Below are positions 13,887-15,140 of a stretch of 15,140 nucleotides of DNA, piece by piece. The stretch's first letter is position 1. Every line of letters starts with the position of its first letter. A program made the position numbers and the translations under genes. Under the pieces are notes generated by a model, which worked only from the letters and a program-made list of their open reading frames with translations, was not told where the DNA came from and did not search any database. This DNA is from DATCDR01 sp036510575 (GTDB taxonomy: Bacteria; Actinomycetota; Acidimicrobiia; Acidimicrobiales; Bog-793), in NCBI GenBank assembly GCA_036510575.1, contig DATCDR010000070.1:1-15140 (forward strand), read 5' to 3'.

Positions 13887-14964
13887 TCGCGCTTCCACCT
13901 GCGTCCCAACGAAGGACGCAGGGCAGCCGTCAACGGTCGCAGAGAAGCCGAACTGCGGTAGGAGGCAGAGCTGCTCGAGCGGGACCACCCGGGCTGCCTG
14001 CTCGATGCGGCGCTTCAGCTCGTTCGGGCTCTCGAGTAGGGCGCGGTTGGTCGTGACGAGGCCGAGAACGACGAGCTTTCCCGGCGCAAGGTAGCGGAGC
14101 GGCGCGGAGTCGCCCGATCGCTCGTCGTCAAATTCGAGAAAATTCGCGTCGGCGCTTAACTCGCCGAACAGCGCCTCCGCGACGAAGTCGTAGGAGCCGT
14201 CAGCTGCCCACGAAGAGCAGTAGTTCCCACGGCACAGATGTGTCGAGACCGTCAAAGGTTCAGGATGCCTTGCAAGCGCTTCGTCTATCACGTAGATGTA
14301 CCGCTCGTGGAGGTGCTCCGACTCGCGGCCTGTTCCGCTAGCTGCGCGCGCTGGCTCGGGGCGTTCAGGTAGGCGAGGCTCGTGTCGTCCAACTGCACGT
14401 AGGTGGCACCAAGCGCGCTCAGTCCGACTAGCTCGTCACGAAGGCGCCTGCGAGGTCTTGCCAGAACTCCTCGTCGTCGAGATACACAGATCGGTCAATC
14501 GCACTTGGGCGGCCCCGGAAATGCACCACGCTCGGTGAGGGAATCGTGATCTTTGATGTCGCGTCGGCGACGACCGATTTCAAGAAGGCGAAATCCTCGC
14601 CGAAGATCGTGTGGTCGATGCCCACCTTCGCAGTCACGTTCGGCGAGGCGCTGTTGAAGGTGAGGTCACCTTCCTCATTGTGGAAATGCACCGCGATTGC
14701 TTCCTCACCACGGCTTATCCCGGCAAGCTGGTAGATGAAGTCCATATGCCAGTTCGTGCGCCAAAACTCGCCCTCGGTCGCAACCTTGAGACCTGTCTCG
14801 TACTGGAGCTCGGCTGCTCATCGGATCGCATCGTCCTTTACCTCACGCAGACGCGCAGCGTCAATCTCACCGGATGCGAAGCGCGCCCGAGCTTCAAGTA
14901 GCCCAGGCAGCCGCAACGGGCTACCGACGTGGTCGGCTCGGAACGGCGGCGTTCTCTCATTCAT
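13833..14964 (-). pseudogene. Decayed methionine-synthase-like (YxjG-type) gene
   Basis: Homology to the intact gene at 7648-8799 runs through all three frames in order. Frame one begins MNERTPPFRADHVGSPLRLP at 14964 and is broken by TGA at 14818-14820. It resumes in the same frame (KVATEGEFWRTNWHMDFIYQ) to EEFWQDLAGAF. A 1-nt deletion near 14438 shifts it to the frame reading DELVGLSALGATYVQLDDTS. A second 1-nt deletion near 14315 shifts it to EHLHERYIYVIDEALARHPE, which runs to the stop at 13833. Repairing both deletions gives 378 codons, close to the intact copy's 384. Zinc ligands H and C (THLCRGN) and E (LEFDDERSG) remain, but the last Cys is Phe (PQFGF, codon 13950-13952). The final 30 residues align poorly. 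Assembly error is possible but would not explain the Cys loss. Confidence 0.85.
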
Positions 14965-15140
14965 GTACTTAGCACGCTTGATTGGCTCCGACCCGGGCCC
15001 CTAGGTGAGTGAGCAGCAAGTGGGCACTTGGCCCACCCGTGCTCGCATCGGCGCCGCCTTGTCTTGCCACGACTTTGTGGGCGAACACAAAGCTCGAAAG
15101 GCGTTCGAGCGGGCGCGATGTGGTCGTCCGGTCGTTCTGG
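14965..15140. other. Right-edge region; possible partial gene, strand unclear
   Basis: Two overlapping frames stay open to the window edge. On the plus strand, GTG 15005 would begin VSEQQVGTWPTRARIG and continue as SCHDFVGEHKARKAFERA. On the minus strand, a frame ends at TAA 14969-14971 with the tail HLLLTHLGARVGANQAC. Neither has a ribosome-binding site or recognisable motif that decides the matter. A GTGGGC-acttg-GCCCAC hairpin (15020-15036) lies inside both. I cannot assign a product. Confidence 0.25.

Noticed and set aside
7648..14964. Composite mobile element bounded by the two inverted methyltransferase-like genes
   Set aside because: The copies are too diverged to be recent terminal repeats, and no transposase, target duplication or end repeats are seen.

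Overview
The window looks like part of a catabolic gene island from a high-GC bacterium. GC is well above 55% by eye, Shine-Dalgarno sequences are clear, and several starts are GTG. Two luciferase-like (LLM) oxidoreductases, an HsaA-type flavin monooxygenase and many amidohydrolase-2 proteins suggest an actinomycete or a similar high-GC environmental lineage, such as Binatota or a deltaproteobacterial-type group. The sequence alone does not settle the phylum. I see no rRNA, tRNA, CRISPR array, transposase or phage gene.

Left part (1-3817, all minus strand): the 5' end of a 4,5-dihydroxyphthalate-decarboxylase-like gene (1-288), an amidohydrolase-2 gene (501-1373) and a molybdopterin-binding large subunit of the xanthine dehydrogenase family (1685-3817). 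Divergent from the last is a RutA-like LLM monooxygenase (4196-5350, plus strand). It converges with a second amidohydrolase (5363-6160, minus).

Middle (6161-8799, plus strand): a regulatory region with several dyads, a FadR-subfamily GntR regulator (6604-7377) and a single-module, zinc-site methionine-synthase-like protein (7648-8799).

Right part: a likely three-gene minus-strand operon read in the order Asp-box beta-propeller protein (11489-12652), HsaA-like flavin monooxygenase (10310-11443) and phthalate-dioxygenase-like Rieske oxygenase (8933-10237). It is divergent from an F420-type LLM oxidoreductase (12999-13886, plus). Beyond that lies a decayed second methionine-synthase-like gene (13833-14964, minus) with one nonsense codon, two 1-nt frameshifts and loss of a zinc-binding Cys. 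The last 176 bases hold no gene I can assign with confidence.

How it may work together (inference): oxygenases or hydroxylases of four chemistries (Mo hydroxylase, Rieske, flavin HsaA-type, LLM), two possible ring-cleavage-product hydrolases or decarboxylases, and a decarboxylase-like protein point to stepwise degradation of an aromatic or N-heteroaromatic compound, perhaps a methylated one. None of the reductases, ferredoxins or small subunits these oxygenases normally need is in the window. AT-rich dyads sharing a 10-bp core lie in front of the GntR gene and in the divergent promoter region of the Rieske operon, with a weaker related dyad in front of the methionine-synthase-like gene. This suggests one local regulon.
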